From the NCBI RefSeq assembly GCF_021655075.1, contig NZ_PPXX01000061.1:1-63392 (forward strand): a DNA stretch of 63,392 nt, in the 5' to 3' direction. A model generated the notes under the pieces. It made no database searches. It saw nothing but the letters and a program-made list of their open reading frames with translations, and had not been told where the DNA came from. A program made the translations under genes and the position numbers. Shown piece after piece: positions 24,587 to 34,247 of the stretch; the first letter of the stretch is position 1; each line of letters begins with the position of its first letter. The DNA is from Clostridium sp. Cult2. GTDB taxonomy: Bacteria > Bacillota > Clostridia > Tissierellales > Tepidimicrobiaceae.

Positions 24587-24595
24587 ATTATATCA
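24587..24595 (-). promoter_or_regulatory. Extended -10 promoter of the riboswitch-pilA transcript
   Basis: Minus strand TGATATAAT (24595-24587) is a perfect extended -10 (TGnTATAAT), about 20 bases before the aptamer. No strong -35 is present; extended -10 promoters need none. Gives pilA a separate transcript from pilB-pilT-pilC. Confidence 0.6.
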
Positions 24596-24681
24596 GTTTT
24601 ATTAGATATTTGTTGTATTTTAAGATATTTTAGTTAAGATTTACTAAGAATATTATATATATAAATTTGACTTAATTAACA

Positions 24682-25890
24682 CTATATTTCTATGGTATTT
24701 ACCATATCAAACATAGGCATTGCCATAGCTATTACGATAAAACCTATGATTATAGCCATAAATACTATTAAAATAGGTTCTAATAATGTGGTCATCTTCT
24801 GTAAAGAAGCTTCGACTTCTTCATCATAGAAGTCGGCAGTTTTATATAATATTTCATCTAAGGCTCCCGATTCTTCTCCTATTTTTATCATAGAATCTAC
24901 CATGGGCGGAAATAGATTTATATCTTTTATGGTAATGGACATAGTGATACCTTTTCTAATTTCTTCCTTAGTCTTGTCCAATTTATTAGCAACTACTTTA
25001 TTCCCCACTACTTTGCTAACTACATTTAAGGCTTGCAAAAGAGGTATACCGCTGGAAAGTAAAGTGGACAAGGTTCTTGTAAACCTTGAAGTGATAATTT
25101 TTATATTCATCTTCTTTATCCCAGGAATTTTAATCTTCAAATTATCATAAAATATTCTTCCCCCATCTGTTTTACCAAAAGAAATAATTCCTATTATTAG
25201 TATAGAAACTATTCCAATAAACAAATACCAATATTGCGTTAACCAATTACTTATAGCTAAAAGAGCCCTTGTAGGTGCAGGAAGTATAGAACCACTGGAT
25301 TCAAACATTCCTATAAAAGTTGGCATAACTACCGTTAACAAAAATACAACAACTGCTATAGCCAATATACTCAGTACTATAGGATACACCAAGGCATTTT
25401 TTACTTTGTTTTCAATATTATTTTCCTTCTCAAAGTGGATAGCCATTCTCTCCATGAGTACATCTAAATTGCCACTAACTTCACCTGCTTCTACCATATT
25501 TATCAGTAAATCTGGGAATACCTTTTTATGCTTAGCCATCCCTTCAGAGAGGGTCATACCTTTTTGCACATCTTGGGAAACTACGTAAATGGCTTTTTTC
25601 AAGGTTTTATTTTCTGTTTGTTTTTCCAAAATATCTAAGCAGTTAATAATGCTTATACCAGCATTTATCATAGTATAGAATTGTCTGCAAAATACAGCTA
25701 TATCCTTTTTTGTAACCTTTTTTGAAAATAAATCTTTTTTAATATCTGTTCCTTTATCTTCTTCAATAGACATAGGATAGTAATTATTGTTCTTTAACAT
25801 TACCAGCACGTCTGATTCTGATGGAGCTTCATGGTATCCTTCTTGTATTTGTCCAGATTCAGAAACCGCTTTATATTTATATAACGCCAT
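24682..25890 (-). CDS. pilC: Type IV pilus platform protein PilC (type II secretion F family)
   Basis: A 402-residue protein starting MALYKYKAVSESGQIQEGY, with two tandem T2SSF domains (about residues 65-190 and 268-395) each with FCRQFYTMINAGI / FTRTLSTLLSSGI-type motifs and membrane helices near residues 170, 220 and 375. The inner-membrane platform that couples to PilB and PilT. Length matches the family. Confidence 0.95.
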   Translation of the reverse strand: MALYKYKAVSESGQIQEGYHEAPSESDVLVMLKNNNYYPMSIEEDKGTDIKKDLFSKKVTKKDIAVFCRQFYTMINAGISIINCLDILEKQTENKTLKKAIYVVSQDVQKGMTLSEGMAKHKKVFPDLLINMVEAGEVSGNLDVLMERMAIHFEKENNIENKVKNALVYPIVLSILAIAVVVFLLTVVMPTFIGMFESSGSILPAPTRALLAISNWLTQYWYLFIGIVSILIIGIISFGKTDGGRIFYDNLKIKIPGIKKMNIKIITSRFTRTLSTLLSSGIPLLQALNVVSKVVGNKVVANKLDKTKEEIRKGITMSITIKDINLFPPMVDSMIKIGEESGALDEILYKTADFYDEEVEASLQKMTTLLEPILIVFMAIIIGFIVIAMAMPMFDMVNTIEI

Positions 25891-25902
25891 TAAATCACCA
25901 CC

Positions 25903-26955
25903 TTATAGGACGTACCTTCGTATAATATGCAAGTTTATAGCTTGATTTAATATAGTATCTTTAGATATTATTCCATTATTATATAGTTCAAGTAAAGAGC
26001 TATCCATAGTTTGCATACCTTGTTTGCCTCCTGTTTGTATAGAGGTATCTATTTGATGTATCTTTTCTTCCCTTATTAAATTCCTTATTGCTGGTGTGGC
26101 AACCATTATTTCAAAGGCTGCTACCCTTCCATTACCATTGGATTTTGGTAATAGTTGTTGTGAAATAATAGCTTGAATTACTGAAGAAAACTGAACTCTA
26201 ACTTGCTGTTGTTGATGAGGTGGGAAAACATCTATTATTCTATCTATGGTCTTTGCAGCTCCTACAGTATGTAATGTAGATAGTACTAAATGTCCAGTTT
26301 CAGCAGCTGTAAGAGCTATACTCATAGTATCTAAATCTCTCATCTCTCCAACTAATATTACATCTGGATCTTGTCGTAATGCTGCTCTAAGGGCATTAGA
26401 AAAGCTATTGGTATCAGAGCCAATTTCTCTTTGGTTTACTATGCTCTTATTGTGCTTGTGTAAATATTCTATAGGGTCTTCTAAGGTAAGTATATGACAG
26501 TTCTTCTCTTCATTTATTAAATTAACCATTGACGCTAAAGTAGTAGATTTACCACTACCAGTTGGACCAGTTACTAAAATTAGTCCTCTTGGAAGCATAG
26601 CTAACTCCTTAACTATATTAGGCAATCCTAATTTATCCATAGTTGGAATTCTTAAAGGTATTATTCTTATAGCCATCCCATAGCTGCCTCTTTGTTTGTA
26701 TGCATTTATACGAAATCGGCCAATACCAGAACTTGAATAGGATGTATCTAGTTCTCCATTTTGTTCTAACTCTTCTAATTCTCTCATATCTAATACTTGT
26801 TGAACTAATGCTTTTGTATTTTCAGGATATAAAATATTCTCTCCAAAATAGACTAAAGATCCATCTATTCTAAAAACTGGTGGTATTCCTACAGTAATAT
26901 GGATATCAGAAGCTTTATAATCTACCCCATGTTTAACTAAATCGATTAAATCCAT
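25903..26955 (-). CDS. pilT: Type IV pilus retraction ATPase PilT
   Basis: A 350-residue secretion ATPase. Walker A GPTGSGKSTTLASM, Asp box LEDPIEYLHKHNKS, Walker B DPDVILVGEMRDLDT, His box GHLVLSTLHT, and the arginine AIRIIPLRIPT motif. The C-terminal half keeps the AIRNLIREEKIHQIDTSIQT pattern of PilT. Powers pilus retraction and hence twitching. Sits between pilB and pilC. Confidence 0.95.
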   Translation of the reverse strand: MDLIDLVKHGVDYKASDIHITVGIPPVFRIDGSLVYFGENILYPENTKALVQQVLDMRELEELEQNGELDTSYSSSGIGRFRINAYKQRGSYGMAIRIIPLRIPTMDKLGLPNIVKELAMLPRGLILVTGPTGSGKSTTLASMVNLINEEKNCHILTLEDPIEYLHKHNKSIVNQREIGSDTNSFSNALRAALRQDPDVILVGEMRDLDTMSIALTAAETGHLVLSTLHTVGAAKTIDRIIDVFPPHQQQQVRVQFSSVIQAIISQQLLPKSNGNGRVAAFEIMVATPAIRNLIREEKIHQIDTSIQTGGKQGMQTMDSSLLELYNNGIISKDTILNQAINLHIIRRYVL

Positions 26956-26965
26956 TATACTCCTC

Positions 26966-28648
26966 CTAACCTAAAGTATAACCAGCTTTCAAACTCTCTT
27001 CCAATGTAGTTATTCCTTGTAAAGCTAATTCAATAGAATTGTTTAACAAAGTTGTCATCCCCGAATTTATTGCACTAGCCCGTAACTTATCAATGCTGGC
27101 TTCCTCATTGACAAGTTTTCTCATTTCCTCATCTACAACCATAACTTCATGGACTGCTCTTCTTCCAATGTAGCCATTATTACACCTGTTACATCCTTTT
27201 GATTTATAAAGGATTATAGAGTCTTCACCATCTACTCCCAATAATGATTTTTCAGAATAATTGGCTTCATAAGGAGTTTTACAATTAGGACATAATTCTT
27301 TAATTAGTCTCTGTGAAACAACACCTATTATAGCTGATGAAACCAAATAAGGTTCTATACCCATATCTATTAACCTTACAATAGAAGAAGGACTATCATT
27401 GGTATGGAGGGTAGACAAGACTAAATGTCCAGTTATAGCTGCTCGTATGGCTATTTTTGCAGTTTCAGAATCCCGAATCTCCCCTACCATTATTACATCT
27501 GGATCCTGCCTTAATATAGACCTTAATCCATTAGCAAAAGTTAATCCAGCCTTTGGGTTAATTTGAACTTGGTTAATTCCTTCTAGTTTATATTCTACTG
27601 GATCTTCTATAGTAATAATATTTTTTTCAACTCTATTTAACTCTTTAAGAACCGCATATAAGGTTGTAGTTTTTCCACTACCCGTTGGTCCTGTAACTAA
27701 TATCATTCCATAAGGTTGTCTTAATATTTTATCAAATAATATTAAATTTTCCTCTTTGAATCCTAGTTGAGATTTTGTAAACATAAAATTACTTCTGTCT
27801 AATAATCTTAATACCATCTTTTCTCCATATACAGTTGGAATTGATGATATACGCATATCTATTTCTTTGCCATTAATCTTTGTTTCAACTCTACCATCTT
27901 GTGGAATTCTCTTTTCTGCAATATCCATTTTGCCAATTATCTTAATCCTTGTAATTAATGCAGAAAGGCTATTCTTTGATAATTTCATTATTTCATGTAA
28001 ATCTCCATCTATTCTAAATCTGATTCTAATATCTTCATCCCAGGGTTCAATATGTATATCGCTAGCTCTCATTTCTACAGCTTGTTCCACAATAGAATTT
28101 ATTAATTTAACTACTGGTGCTGTACTTACATCTAATAATTCTTCATCATCTAAATCTCCTACATCTCTGTATTCATAAGATTTGATGAATTCTTCTAAAA
28201 CCTTTTCTGCAGTTTCTTTCCTATAAAACCTATCTATATTATTTCTAACACTTTCTATATCAGAAATAACCGGTTGTATCTCATAGCTGGTATAGAGCTT
28301 CATATCATCTATGGCAAAAATATTTAATGGATCTGCCATAGCTACTATAAGTAAATTTCCTTTTACATCTATTGCTATTAAATCATATCTTCTTGCAATA
28401 TTTTCCGGAATTTGAAGTACCACTTCAGGGTTTATAATAAATTTTTCTAAATTCACATGAGGAATTCCCAGTTGAAATTCTAAAACCTCAATAATATCAT
28501 TATTGGAAACATATCCATCTTCAACAAGAATCTCACCAATTTTTTTATCAGTGGATTTTTGTTTTATCAATGCTTTTTCTAATTGCTCTTTAGTTATTTT
28601 GCCAGAATAAAGTAAAAGCTCACCTAATTTCAAATTTGAAGTTTTCAT
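26966..28648 (-). CDS. pilB: Type IV pilus extension ATPase PilB with N-terminal MshEN domain
   Basis: A 560-residue GspE-family ATPase. Residues 7-30 (KLGELLLYSGKITKEQLEKA then LIKQ) and 36-59 (KIGEILVEDGYVSNNDIIEV then LEFQ) are two 24-residue MshEN motifs with the family's five-residue linker; MshEN domains bind c-di-GMP. The ATPase core has GPTGSGKTTTLYAVL, DPVEYKLEGINQVQ, DPDVIMVGEIRDSET and GHLVLSTLHT. A zinc four-Cys element (CPNC near residue 452, CNRC near residue 485) is present. First gene of the pilus operon; powers pilus extension. Confidence 0.95.
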   Translation of the reverse strand: MKTSNLKLGELLLYSGKITKEQLEKALIKQKSTDKKIGEILVEDGYVSNNDIIEVLEFQLGIPHVNLEKFIINPEVVLQIPENIARRYDLIAIDVKGNLLIVAMADPLNIFAIDDMKLYTSYEIQPVISDIESVRNNIDRFYRKETAEKVLEEFIKSYEYRDVGDLDDEELLDVSTAPVVKLINSIVEQAVEMRASDIHIEPWDEDIRIRFRIDGDLHEIMKLSKNSLSALITRIKIIGKMDIAEKRIPQDGRVETKINGKEIDMRISSIPTVYGEKMVLRLLDRSNFMFTKSQLGFKEENLILFDKILRQPYGMILVTGPTGSGKTTTLYAVLKELNRVEKNIITIEDPVEYKLEGINQVQINPKAGLTFANGLRSILRQDPDVIMVGEIRDSETAKIAIRAAITGHLVLSTLHTNDSPSSIVRLIDMGIEPYLVSSAIIGVVSQRLIKELCPNCKTPYEANYSEKSLLGVDGEDSIILYKSKGCNRCNNGYIGRRAVHEVMVVDEEMRKLVNEEASIDKLRASAINSGMTTLLNNSIELALQGITTLEESLKAGYTLG

Positions 28649-28683
28649 TTTTTCACCTATTCATTTTAATATTATTCAGTATA

Positions 28684-29550
28684 TTATTCAACATAAGATT
28701 GCAAAATCCTTTTTATTTCTCTATAATTGTTTAAAAAGTTATGGTCTTTCCTTTCTAGCCAAATCTCTTGACTACATAAAGCTTGATTTATGAGCATAGA
28801 AATACCATTTATAGTATAATATCCTTTCTTTTCAGCTAGTTCCATTAACTTTGTTTTCGTAGGTTTATAAATAATATCATAAACAATTAAATCATTAGAA
28901 AATCCATCCATATCAATGGGACTTTCATCTGCATTTGGATACATACCTACTGAAGTACAGTTAATAACCATATTAATTTTTTCTTTTGATATGTGTTCCA
29001 ACTCTAAACTATCTAATTCAACTATTACATTCGGAAATTGGTTACTAATTCTTGCTGCTAATTTTTCAGCTTTAGATAAGGTTCTGTTACCAATAATAAT
29101 ATGTTTTGCACTGTTCATAGATAAAGAAGTAGAAATGGCATTTGCTGCACCGCCTGCACCTAAAATCAGTATGATTTTATCTTTTACATCTATTCTTTCT
29201 AATTCTAAAGATTTTATAAATCCTATGCCATCTGTATTATATCCTATCAATTTACCATTTTTATTTTTTACAGTATTTACAGCACCTAAAATTTTTGCCT
29301 CTCTGGAAATAGCGTCTAAATGTTTCATAATATTAATTTTGTGTGGTAAAGTCACATTAAAACCTTTTATATTTAAAATTTTAAATGAATCGACAATATT
29401 TGCCAAATCCTTTTCTTTTATGTCAAATATTAAATAAATATTATCTTCTCCAATAATTCTATAATAATTATTGTTAATTATTGGAGATAAAGATTTTGAA
29501 ACTGGACTTCCAATTAAGCAGTAAAGATCTTTATTCCATGTTGTATCCAT
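28684..29550 (-). CDS. aroE: Shikimate dehydrogenase (NADP)
   Basis: A 288-residue enzyme that reduces 3-dehydroshikimate to shikimate. SKSLSPIINNNYY binds substrate, GFNVTLPHKINIMKHLD contains the catalytic Lys, ILILGAGGAANAIS is the dinucleotide-binding loop with IGNRTLSKAEKLA, and INGISMLINQA closes the site. Just upstream of pilB, and so possibly co-transcribed; two other shikimate genes lie at the other end of the pilus locus. Confidence 0.94.
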   Translation of the reverse strand: MDTTWNKDLYCLIGSPVSKSLSPIINNNYYRIIGEDNIYLIFDIKEKDLANIVDSFKILNIKGFNVTLPHKINIMKHLDAISREAKILGAVNTVKNKNGKLIGYNTDGIGFIKSLELERIDVKDKIILILGAGGAANAISTSLSMNSAKHIIIGNRTLSKAEKLAARISNQFPNVIVELDSLELEHISKEKINMVINCTSVGMYPNADESPIDMDGFSNDLIVYDIIYKPTKTKLMELAEKKGYYTINGISMLINQALCSQEIWLERKDHNFLNNYREIKRILQSYVE

Positions 29551-29728
29551 TGTTTTTCCTCCTTATTATTACTCTATATATTATAACAGATATAAATTTT
29601 ATTAATATAATATCAATTATGATAACATCTGTTATGATATTTTTGTTCCTTCTTTATACATATAATTTAAAAATTAGCCTAAATAAAAAAACTTAAAAAA
29701 GCAAAAATAGATGTAGGAGGTGAAAATT

Positions 29729-30316
29729 TTGAAAAAAAATAAAATTTTATTTTTAGCTTTAGTTCTTGCTTTAGTCATGACTACCATTGGTTGTACAGTA
29801 AATCGACCTGGAACTCAGACTAGAATTGGTCAAAGAACTCCTAACAATAATTTAGGCTTAAGAAGAAACAATAATTTGGTAGGCATTGACAGGAGAAACA
29901 ACAATTTAGTAGGAATCGATAGAAGAAATATGGATAATATAACCGATATGAACAGAACCACTCCTAATAATCTAGGAATGAATAACCTATCAACTAGAGC
30001 AAATGCAATCGCACGAAGGGTTGCGAATTTGAATGAAGTAAATAGGTGTTCAGTATTGCTAAGTGGCAACACTGCAATAGTAGGAATTGACATGAAAAAT
30101 AATTTACAAGGAAAAATGACAACAGCTTTAAAACAAAAAATTGAAACTACTGTTAAAAATGTAGATAACAATATTACAAATGTAAGCATAACTGCTAATC
30201 CTGACCTATTCACAAGAATTTCTAATATGGCAAGGGATATTAGGGATGGAAGACCAATATCTGGATTTGCAAGAGAGTTTCAAGAAATATTAAGAAGGAT
30301 TACTCCAGTAAGATAA
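29729..30316 (+). CDS. YhcN/YlaJ-family sporulation lipoprotein
   Basis: About 195 residues. It starts at a TTG eight bases after AGGAGG (MKKNKILFLALVLALVMTTI), with a lipobox ending in Cys (TTIGC). The low-complexity part carries tandem NNLVGIDRR repeats. The C-terminal domain (NAIARRVANLNEVNRCSVLL, AIVGIDM, LKQKIETTVKNVDNNITNVS) matches the YhcN/YlaJ fold of spore-associated lipoproteins. First of a plus-strand pair with a deacetylase. Confidence 0.82.
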   Translation: MKKNKILFLALVLALVMTTIGCTVNRPGTQTRIGQRTPNNNLGLRRNNNLVGIDRRNNNLVGIDRRNMDNITDMNRTTPNNLGMNNLSTRANAIARRVANLNEVNRCSVLLSGNTAIVGIDMKNNLQGKMTTALKQKIETTVKNVDNNITNVSITANPDLFTRISNMARDIRDGRPISGFAREFQEILRRITPVR

Positions 30317-30339
30317 ATCCGGAATCTCCGGATTTATCT
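30311..30339 (+). terminator. Hairpin after the spore lipoprotein gene
   Basis: A perfect 13-bp inverted repeat (AGATAAATCCGGA with its complement, arms 30311-30323 and 30327-30339) with a 3-nt loop overlaps the stop codon. It lacks a strong poly-T tail, so termination may be incomplete and the following deacetylase may be read through. Confidence 0.6.
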
Positions 30340-30375
30340 TACATATTTTAATAAAATAATACAAGGGTGAATAAA

Positions 30376-31113
30376 ATGAAAAAGAAAAAAATCTTTTTAT
30401 CAATTTTATTTTTTTATATTTTAATAATCATTTTAGTTGAATATACTTTTAACCCTCTAATTAGCACCTTAAGTAATAATTATGGGAAGATAGTTAATCA
30501 TGGTCCTAAAGAAGAAAAAGTAATAGCATTAACATTTGATGATGGTCCACATCCTATATATACTGATGAAATTTTAGATGTACTAAAAGAATATGATGTA
30601 AAAGCAACTTTTTTCGTTTTGGGAAAATTTGCTGAATTGTATCCAGATATTATCAAAAGGCAGTCTAGAGAAGGACACGAAATAGGGAACCATACTTACT
30701 CTCATGTAGACCCTAAAAAAGTTAGTAAAGAAAAACTATTAGATGAATATGAGAGGACCCAGAATATAGTTACTAATTTGACTAATAAAGAACCAAAATT
30801 GTTTAGACCACCCTATGGCTCTTTTAACAGTAATACCTTAGATGTTATGGAAATGAATGATACTATTATAGTATTGTGGTCAGCCTATCAGGACTCCAAG
30901 GATTGGAGCAATCCAAAAGTAGAAAAAATCATCAATACTACTCTCTCAAATGTAAAAAATGGAGATATAATATTATTTCATGATTATGTCTATTATGACA
31001 AAAGTAACACAATAGAAGCATTAAAAAAGATTTTGCCAGAATTAAAAAATAGAGGTTATAATTTTTTAACAATATCAGAATTGATAGATTTAGAAACAAA
31101 ATCTAATGAATAA
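30376..31113 (+). CDS. Polysaccharide deacetylase (NodB-like)
   Basis: About 245 residues with an N-terminal signal anchor (IFLSILFFYILIIILVEYTF) and a NodB domain. Motif 1 TFDDGPHP supplies the catalytic and metal Asp, motif 2 HTYSH binds zinc, motif 3 is RPPYGSFN, motif 4 YQDSKDW and motif 5 ILFHDYVYY. Likely removes acetyl groups from a peptidoglycan or other wall sugar. The spore lipoprotein and sigK on either side suggest a spore cortex role (PdaA/PdaB type), which is inference. The ATG at 30376 has AAGGGTG upstream. Confidence 0.88.
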   Translation: MKKKKIFLSILFFYILIIILVEYTFNPLISTLSNNYGKIVNHGPKEEKVIALTFDDGPHPIYTDEILDVLKEYDVKATFFVLGKFAELYPDIIKRQSREGHEIGNHTYSHVDPKKVSKEKLLDEYERTQNIVTNLTNKEPKLFRPPYGSFNSNTLDVMEMNDTIIVLWSAYQDSKDWSNPKVEKIINTTLSNVKNGDIILFHDYVYYDKSNTIEALKKILPELKNRGYNFLTISELIDLETKSNE

Positions 31114-31119
31114 AATATT

Positions 31120-31142
31120 AAATCCAGTGGATTACTGGATTT
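31120..31142. terminator. Bidirectional terminator between the deacetylase gene and sigK
   Basis: Convergent genes meet at a 9-bp perfect stem (AAATCCAGT with ACTGGATTT, arms 31120-31128 and 31134-31142). Its right arm touches the sigK stop codon. Confidence 0.7.
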
Positions 31143-31840
31143 TAACCATTTAGGGCTTTATTTAACTTCTCTATAGCACGTTTTTCAATTCTAGACACAT
31201 AAGATCTGGAAATCCCCATCATAGCTGCAATTTCTCTTTGGGTCTTACAACCTCCATCGATTAAACCATATCTTAGTTCCACAATTTGCTTTTCTCTATC
31301 TTTTAATACTCTATTTATAGCTTGATACAATTTTTTAGTTTGGAGTTTTAGATGTACTTCATCTAATATATCATCTGTATCAGTTCCTAATATATCTAGC
31401 AAGGATATTTCATTGCCTTCTTTATCTATTCCTATAGGCTCTTGTAATGATATTTCTCCTTTTGATTTCCTATTAGCTCTTATTGTCATTAATATTTCAT
31501 TTTCTATACATCTTGCTGCATAAGTGGCTAATCTGGTGCCTTTGTTTTTATCAAATGTAGATATTGCTTTAATTAAACCAATTGTACCTATAGAAATTAA
31601 ATCATCGATATCCTTTCCTGTATTATTATATTTTTTTACTATATGGGCCACCAATCTTAGATTTCTTTCTACAAGAATATTTCGTGCTTTTTCATCTCCT
31701 TGTGCATATTGTTTTAAATAAATGGCTTCTTCCTCTATACTAAGAGGTCTTGGAAATGAATTAGTACTTGATACATATCCAGATAATATTAAAAAGGGTC
31801 TTATAACCCCTCCAAAAGAAAAAATTGATTGAAAAATCAT
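31142..31840 (-). CDS. sigK: RNA polymerase sporulation sigma factor SigK (pro-sigma K)
   Basis: A 232-residue sigma-70 family factor for late mother-cell genes. The hydrophobic N-terminal pro-sequence (IFQSIFSFGGVIRPFLIL) precedes the conserved FPRPLSIEEEAIYLKQYAQG. Region 2 is NLRLVAHIVKKYNNTGKDID and GTIGLIKAISTFDKNKGTRL; region 4 has CKTQREIAAMMGISRSYVSR. The reading frame is whole, with no skin element. A CATACATA box about 45 bases upstream could be a SigE -10, but the match is partial. Confidence 0.94.
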   Translation of the reverse strand: MIFQSIFSFGGVIRPFLILSGYVSSTNSFPRPLSIEEEAIYLKQYAQGDEKARNILVERNLRLVAHIVKKYNNTGKDIDDLISIGTIGLIKAISTFDKNKGTRLATYAARCIENEILMTIRANRKSKGEISLQEPIGIDKEGNEISLLDILGTDTDDILDEVHLKLQTKKLYQAINRVLKDREKQIVELRYGLIDGGCKTQREIAAMMGISRSYVSRIEKRAIEKLNKALNG

Positions 31841-31903
31841 AAAAGCACCTCCACTCTCCCCATACTAAAGTATATGTATGAAGGATTGTACTGGTGCTAG
31901 TCC

Positions 31904-33562
31904 CTATCTATTTATCTTGCAAATTTCTTTTATGATGTTTTCAAAAATAGGCGCTGCTGTTCTGGATCCAGAGACACCTTCCTCCACCAAAACGGTTATT
32001 ACGTATTTTGGCTCTTCTTTAGGATAAAATCCTGAAAACCATCCATGTATAGTTTCCTTCCTATTTAATATTGCCTGGGCTGATCCTGTTTTCCCACCTG
32101 CACCTCCAACACTTTCTAATTCAATATTTTTTGCAGTTCCACCTTCTATAACTTCTATTAAATATTCTTTTAATATTTCACAACTCCTTTCTGAAATTAC
32201 CCTTTCGGGAATTTCTCTATTATATTTCTTAATCATATAACCATCTCCATTAGTTATTCCATCCACAATAGTCATTCCTTTTCTAATACCTTTATTTGAT
32301 ACTATCATCATCATGTTGGTTATTTGAAGAGGTGTAGTCTCAATACTTCCCTGACCTATAGATATATTCCCTATGGCTGGACCTTGCAAATAATCACCCT
32401 TTGGAAGATTACCTTCTATTTCTTCTAACAGCCCAATATTTACTCTACTCCCTAAGCCTAGTTTCTTTGCCATTTCAATGATTCTCACACTTCCTAATTG
32501 TTGTCCTAGTTGAATAAAAGAGGAATTACATGATTTTGAAAAGGCATTCTTTAAATTAATAAGTCCATGTCCTTCTTCATTATTACATTTCATCATTACA
32601 TTGCCTATTTCCTCATAGCCTTTACAATAAAATGTTTGATTTAAATAATCTATATTTTCTTCTAAAGCAGCTAAAAGTACCACTATTTTAAATAAAGAGC
32701 CTGGAGGATAAGCAACTTGTACTGCCTTATTATATAATGCCATGTCATCTCTATTTAAATATTCATCTATATCCTCTTGTTCAAAATTTGGTCTACTGGC
32801 CAAAGCTCTAATTTCACCAGTTTCAGTATCTGCTACTATTATAGCTCCATTTACTTTATTCTTGTCTAATATTTCTTCAACAATTTTTTGAATATGATAA
32901 TCTATTGTGAGTTTAACTCCCCTGGGTTCTGAAGAAGTATTTTTTTTGCTTATTGTATAACTACTTCCAAGAAAAACGTTCTTCTTCCCATCTAATTCAA
33001 TGAATAATGAGTTTTCTTTATCGCTTTCCTTTAGAATTTCATCATATACTTTTTCGATACCTGATTCTCCTTTATTTTCAGATTTGTTAATATATCCGAT
33101 TACATGAGAAAGGATTTTTTTACTACTATATCTTGTTGTCTTTTCTTCTACTAACATATTTTTATTGTAATTAGAATTTTTAATTGAACCAATTAAAGGT
33201 ATTTCAATAATCTTATCATTTTTCATTAAATTTTCTCTCAATTCCTCTTCCTTTAGATTACTGTTTTTCAATATAAAGTCCTTAATACTTTCATTGCTTT
33301 TAATACTATCTTTTAGAACAAATAATGTAATAGTTCTTTCATTATTAGTCAGTGGAATCAAGTTTATATCGTAAATAATTCCCCTATTTGGATACAGTTC
33401 TATCTCTTTCCCTCTCTGTTTTAAAGCCTGAATTTTTAGTAAATCATGATTTTTTATTTGAAGCCAATATAATCTCCCAATTAGTAAAAGAAAAACAAAA
33501 GTACATATTAAAATATATTTAATTATCCTATTATGTATAAGATTCTTCTGAAGTCTTCTCAT
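31904..33562 (-). CDS. Class B penicillin-binding protein (transpeptidase)
   Basis: About 552 residues. One N-terminal membrane helix (YILICTFVFLLLIGRLYWLQ), a dimerisation domain (PNRGIIYDINLIPLTNN) and a transpeptidase domain with catalytic SLFK (AYPPGSLFK), SCN (FSKSCNSSF) and KTG (GGKTGSAQ). No PASTA domain. It resembles PBP2/SpoVD-type elongation or spore-wall enzymes; being next to sigK hints at sporulation. I chose the ATG at 33562 with GGGGGA five bases upstream. Confidence 0.88.
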   Translation of the reverse strand: MRRLQKNLIHNRIIKYILICTFVFLLLIGRLYWLQIKNHDLLKIQALKQRGKEIELYPNRGIIYDINLIPLTNNERTITLFVLKDSIKSNESIKDFILKNSNLKEEELRENLMKNDKIIEIPLIGSIKNSNYNKNMLVEEKTTRYSSKKILSHVIGYINKSENKGESGIEKVYDEILKESDKENSLFIELDGKKNVFLGSSYTISKKNTSSEPRGVKLTIDYHIQKIVEEILDKNKVNGAIIVADTETGEIRALASRPNFEQEDIDEYLNRDDMALYNKAVQVAYPPGSLFKIVVLLAALEENIDYLNQTFYCKGYEEIGNVMMKCNNEEGHGLINLKNAFSKSCNSSFIQLGQQLGSVRIIEMAKKLGLGSRVNIGLLEEIEGNLPKGDYLQGPAIGNISIGQGSIETTPLQITNMMMIVSNKGIRKGMTIVDGITNGDGYMIKKYNREIPERVISERSCEILKEYLIEVIEGGTAKNIELESVGGAGGKTGSAQAILNRKETIHGWFSGFYPKEEPKYVITVLVEEGVSGSRTAAPIFENIIKEICKINR

Positions 33563-33622
33563 AAAAATCCCCCAATTAAATGATAATAATAGTATTGCCA
33601 TTTCATTGGGGTAATATAATTA

Positions 33623-34243
33623 TTATTTATTTAGTATAGAATTAATCTTTGTTACAATGATATCTATTGCGACCTTATTATATCCTCCTTCAGGAATTAT
33701 TATGTCTGCATACTTTTTAGTTGGTTCAACAAATTGAAGATGAGCTGGTCTAACGGTATTCATATATTGATGTATAATCGAATCTAAGGTCCTCCCTCTT
33801 TCCTTTATATCTCTCAATATCCTCCTGATAACCCTAACATCTGAGTCTGTATCAACAAATATTTTTATATCGCATAGATTTCTGATATCATCATCATTTA
33901 ATATCAATATCCCTTCTAATATTATTATTTCTTTAGGATATACGGTTATTGTTTCTTTCTTTCTTGTATGTTGCTCAAAATCATATATGGGTTTTTCAAT
34001 GGATTTATTGTTCATTAAATCCTTTAAATGTTTTAGTAAAAGCTGGTTATCAAACGCAAAGGGATGATCATAATTGGTTTTAATCCTTTCATTAAAAGAT
34101 AAATGGCTTTGATCTTTATAGTATGAATCCTGTTCTATTATTACTACATTCTTCCTATGGATAGATTTTAATATCTCCTTAGAAACCGTACTTTTGCCAG
34201 AACCAGTACCACCTGTAATTCCAATAAGTAACTGTTTATTCAT
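33623..34243 (-). CDS. udk: Uridine kinase
   Basis: A 206-residue P-loop kinase that phosphorylates uridine and cytidine. Walker [15 protein letters not shown], substrate motif [20 protein letters not shown], and [12 protein letters not shown]. Length and motifs match Udk. Same order as in the Bacillus yrrM-yrrN-yrrO-udk group. Confidence 0.95.
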   Translation of the reverse strand: MNKQLLIGITGGTGSGKSTVSKEILKSIHRKNVVIIEQDSYYKDQSHLSFNERIKTNYDHPFAFDNQLLLKHLKDLMNNKSIEKPIYDFEQHTRKKETITVYPKEIIILEGILILNDDDIRNLCDIKIFVDTDSDVRVIRRILRDIKERGRTLDSIIHQYMNTVRPAHLQFVEPTKKYADIIIPEGGYNKVAIDIIVTKINSILNK

Positions 34244-34247
34244 CAGA

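Noticed and set aside
29481-29696. Plus-strand 71-residue hydrophobic ORF
   Set aside because: Half of it is the complement of the aroE start; no ribosome site; AT-rich DNA gives hydrophobic codons by chance.
31142-31840. Skin-type interruption of sigK
   Set aside because: The reading frame is continuous from pro-sequence to region 4.
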